Source: an uncultured Collinsella sp. (GTDB taxonomy: Bacteria > Actinomycetota > Coriobacteriia > Coriobacteriales > Coriobacteriaceae). From it: a DNA stretch of 7,028 nt. A program made the translations under genes and the position numbers. Shown here in pieces: positions 5,774 to 7,028 of the stretch. Position 1 is the stretch's first letter. Each line of letters starts with the position of its first letter. The DNA lies in contig USTC01000052.1 in NCBI GenBank assembly GCA_900557505.1, positions 1 through 7,028 of the forward strand, read 5' to 3'. A model generated the notes under the pieces. The model saw nothing but the letters and a program-made list of their open reading frames with translations. It was not told the origin of the DNA and made no database searches.

Positions 5774-7028
5774 CTACTCCCCCAGCAGGGCCTTCTCGGG
5801 CGTGATCGGCAGTGAGCGGACCTGGTGGCCGGTGGCGTGCGCCACGGCCGAGGCCACGGCGGCGAGCGGCGTGTTGATGACGACCTCGCCGATCGACTTG
5901 GCGCCAAACGGGCCCGTCGGCTCGTAGCTCGGCTCAAAGGCTACGCGAATGCTGCCGATATCCAGACGCGTGGGCAGCTTGTAGCTCATAAAGTTGCCGG
6001 TGCGCAGGCGGCCGCGGTCATCGTGCTCGACAATCTCGTAGAGCGCGTGGCCGATACCTTGGGCAATGCCGCCCTCGGCCTGGACGCGCGCGAGCGCCTC
6101 GTTGATCACGGTGCCGCAATCGACGGCCGCGGCGTAATCCACCACGGTCACCTTACCGGTGGCCTTGTCGACCTCAACCTCGGCAATGCCGGCCATAAAC
6201 GGCGGAGGCGAAACGGGCAAGCAGGCAGAAGCATGCGAGGTGAGCGCGTCGCCGCCCGCGATGTTCTTGACACACAGGTTGGCAAAGTCGCGCAGCGTGA
6301 GATAGCGGCTCTGCTCGCGCGCGGCACGCTCGTCGGACAGGCGCACGTACTGGCCATCGAAGACCACATCGGCGGCGTCAACGTCCCACATCTGGGCAGC
6401 CTTTGCGCAAATCTTCTCGCGCAGCTCGGTCGCGGCGTTCTTGGCGGCAAGGCCCGTCACGTAGGTACCGGAGCTCGCGTACGAGCCGGCGTCGAACGGC
6501 GACACATCGGTGTCCACGCCGCGCACCACGATCAGTGAGCTCTCCACGCCCAGCTCCTCAGCGGCAATCTGTGCCAGGATCGTGTCGACGCCCATGCCGT
6601 TATCGGTAGCGCCGGTGCCGATGGTAATGAAGCCGTCCTCTTCCAGGCGCATGTCAATGCCGGCGATGTCCACGTTGGAGATGCCCGAGCCCTGCATGGT
6701 GAGCGCACAGCCCAGAGCACGCACACGGTCGCCCAGGTCGACGGCTAGCGGCTTGTCGCGCCAACCGATCATGTCCATCGCGCGCAGCAGGCAGCGGTCG
6801 AGCGCGCAGGCGTTGAGCTTCTCGTTGTAGTACTGCGGCATGACCTCGCCCTCGTGCACCATATTCTTGAGGCGCAGGTCGGCGGGGTCCATGTGAAGCA
6901 TGTCGGCGAGCTCGTTGACGGCGCTCTCCACGGCAAACTGGCCCTGGGTGGCACCGTAGCCGCGATACGCGCCGCCGCGGTTGGTGTTGGTGTAGACGGC
7001 GTCCCAGCTAAAGCGGCTCGCCTTCACA
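5774..7028 (-). CDS. Xanthine dehydrogenase-family molybdopterin-binding subunit, C-terminal 417 residues (5' end outside window)
   Basis: This is the large catalytic subunit of a molybdenum hydroxylase, a cytoplasmic enzyme that hydroxylates purines, aldehydes or N-heterocycles with water-derived oxygen and passes electrons to iron-sulfur and FAD subunits. Numbered from the first codon in the window: NTNRGGAYRGYGATQ at about 14-28 is the molybdopterin-contact segment; GVDTILAQIAAEELG, SYASSGTYVTGLA and GGIAQGIGHALYE are conserved family blocks; FGAKSIGE carries the expected catalytic Glu at 381; and LPITPEKALLGE is a normal C-terminus. Family length is about 750-800, so roughly 350 N-terminal residues lie to the right. 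The residue after GAK is Ser and the usual PP after the Glu is VV. The frame is intact and the natural start is not in the window. The family is certain; the substrate, and whether it is XdhA, cannot be told from this half. Confidence 0.93.
   Translation of the reverse strand, partial: VKASRFSWDAVYTNTNRGGAYRGYGATQGQFAVESAVNELADMLHMDPADLRLKNMVHEGEVMPQYYNEKLNACALDRCLLRAMDMIGWRDKPLAVDLGDRVRALGCALTMQGSGISNVDIAGIDMRLEEDGFITIGTGATDNGMGVDTILAQIAAEELGVESSLIVVRGVDTDVSPFDAGSYASSGTYVTGLAAKNAATELREKICAKAAQMWDVDAADVVFDGQYVRLSDERAAREQSRYLTLRDFANLCVKNIAGGDALTSHASACLPVSPPPFMAGIAEVEVDKATGKVTVVDYAAAVDCGTVINEALARVQAEGGIAQGIGHALYEIVEHDDRGRLRTGNFMSYKLPTRLDIGSIRVAFEPSYEPTGPFGAKSIGEVVINTPLAAVASAVAHATGHQVRSLPITPEKALLGE

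Overview
The window is a GC-rich bacterial chromosome segment with every gene on the minus strand. In order of transcription, from high to low coordinates, it holds the C-terminal part of a molybdopterin-dependent dehydrogenase of the xanthine dehydrogenase/aldehyde oxidase large-subunit family, a tRNA-Leu(UAG), trigger factor (tig), clpP, clpX, and the N-terminal two thirds of valyl-tRNA synthetase (valS). The protein sequences, base composition and the clpX-valS adjacency suggest a member of the Actinomycetota, most likely a gut Coriobacteriia related to Collinsella. That placement is inferred from memory of family sequences, not from a search.

Region by region. 5774-7028 is the dehydrogenase C-terminus, which runs off the right edge and is followed by a GC-rich hairpin with a GCAA loop (5724-5749). 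5634-5723 holds a good extended -10 promoter for the tRNA. The tRNA (5550-5633) encodes its own CCA. About 90 bases later comes tig (4160-5458), whose Shine-Dalgarno sequence points to a TTG start rather than the upstream ATGs. The 4010-4159 gap between tig and clpP is unusually rich in inverted repeats. clpP (3377-3997) and clpX (1963-3375) are separated by one base and are surely one translational unit. A clear intrinsic terminator lies at 1906-1941. Between it and valS is a leader of about 150 bases that contains an 18-pair hairpin just upstream of the valS ribosome binding site.

How the genes work together. Trigger factor folds nascent chains at the ribosome exit. ClpX unfolds tagged or damaged proteins and feeds them to the ClpP peptidase chamber. 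tig-clpP-clpX is therefore a classic protein quality-control cluster. valS charges tRNA-Val and follows clpX in many Gram-positive genomes, often with folC next, which lies outside this window. The tRNA and the dehydrogenase are neighbours with no obvious functional link.

I see no mobile element, CRISPR array, phage gene, frameshift or novel multigene system. The points worth a second look are regulatory (valS leader, tig-clpP gap) or family variation (extended ClpX linker and pre-Walker insertion, a degenerate prolyl-isomerase domain in trigger factor, and a variant active-site context in the dehydrogenase).
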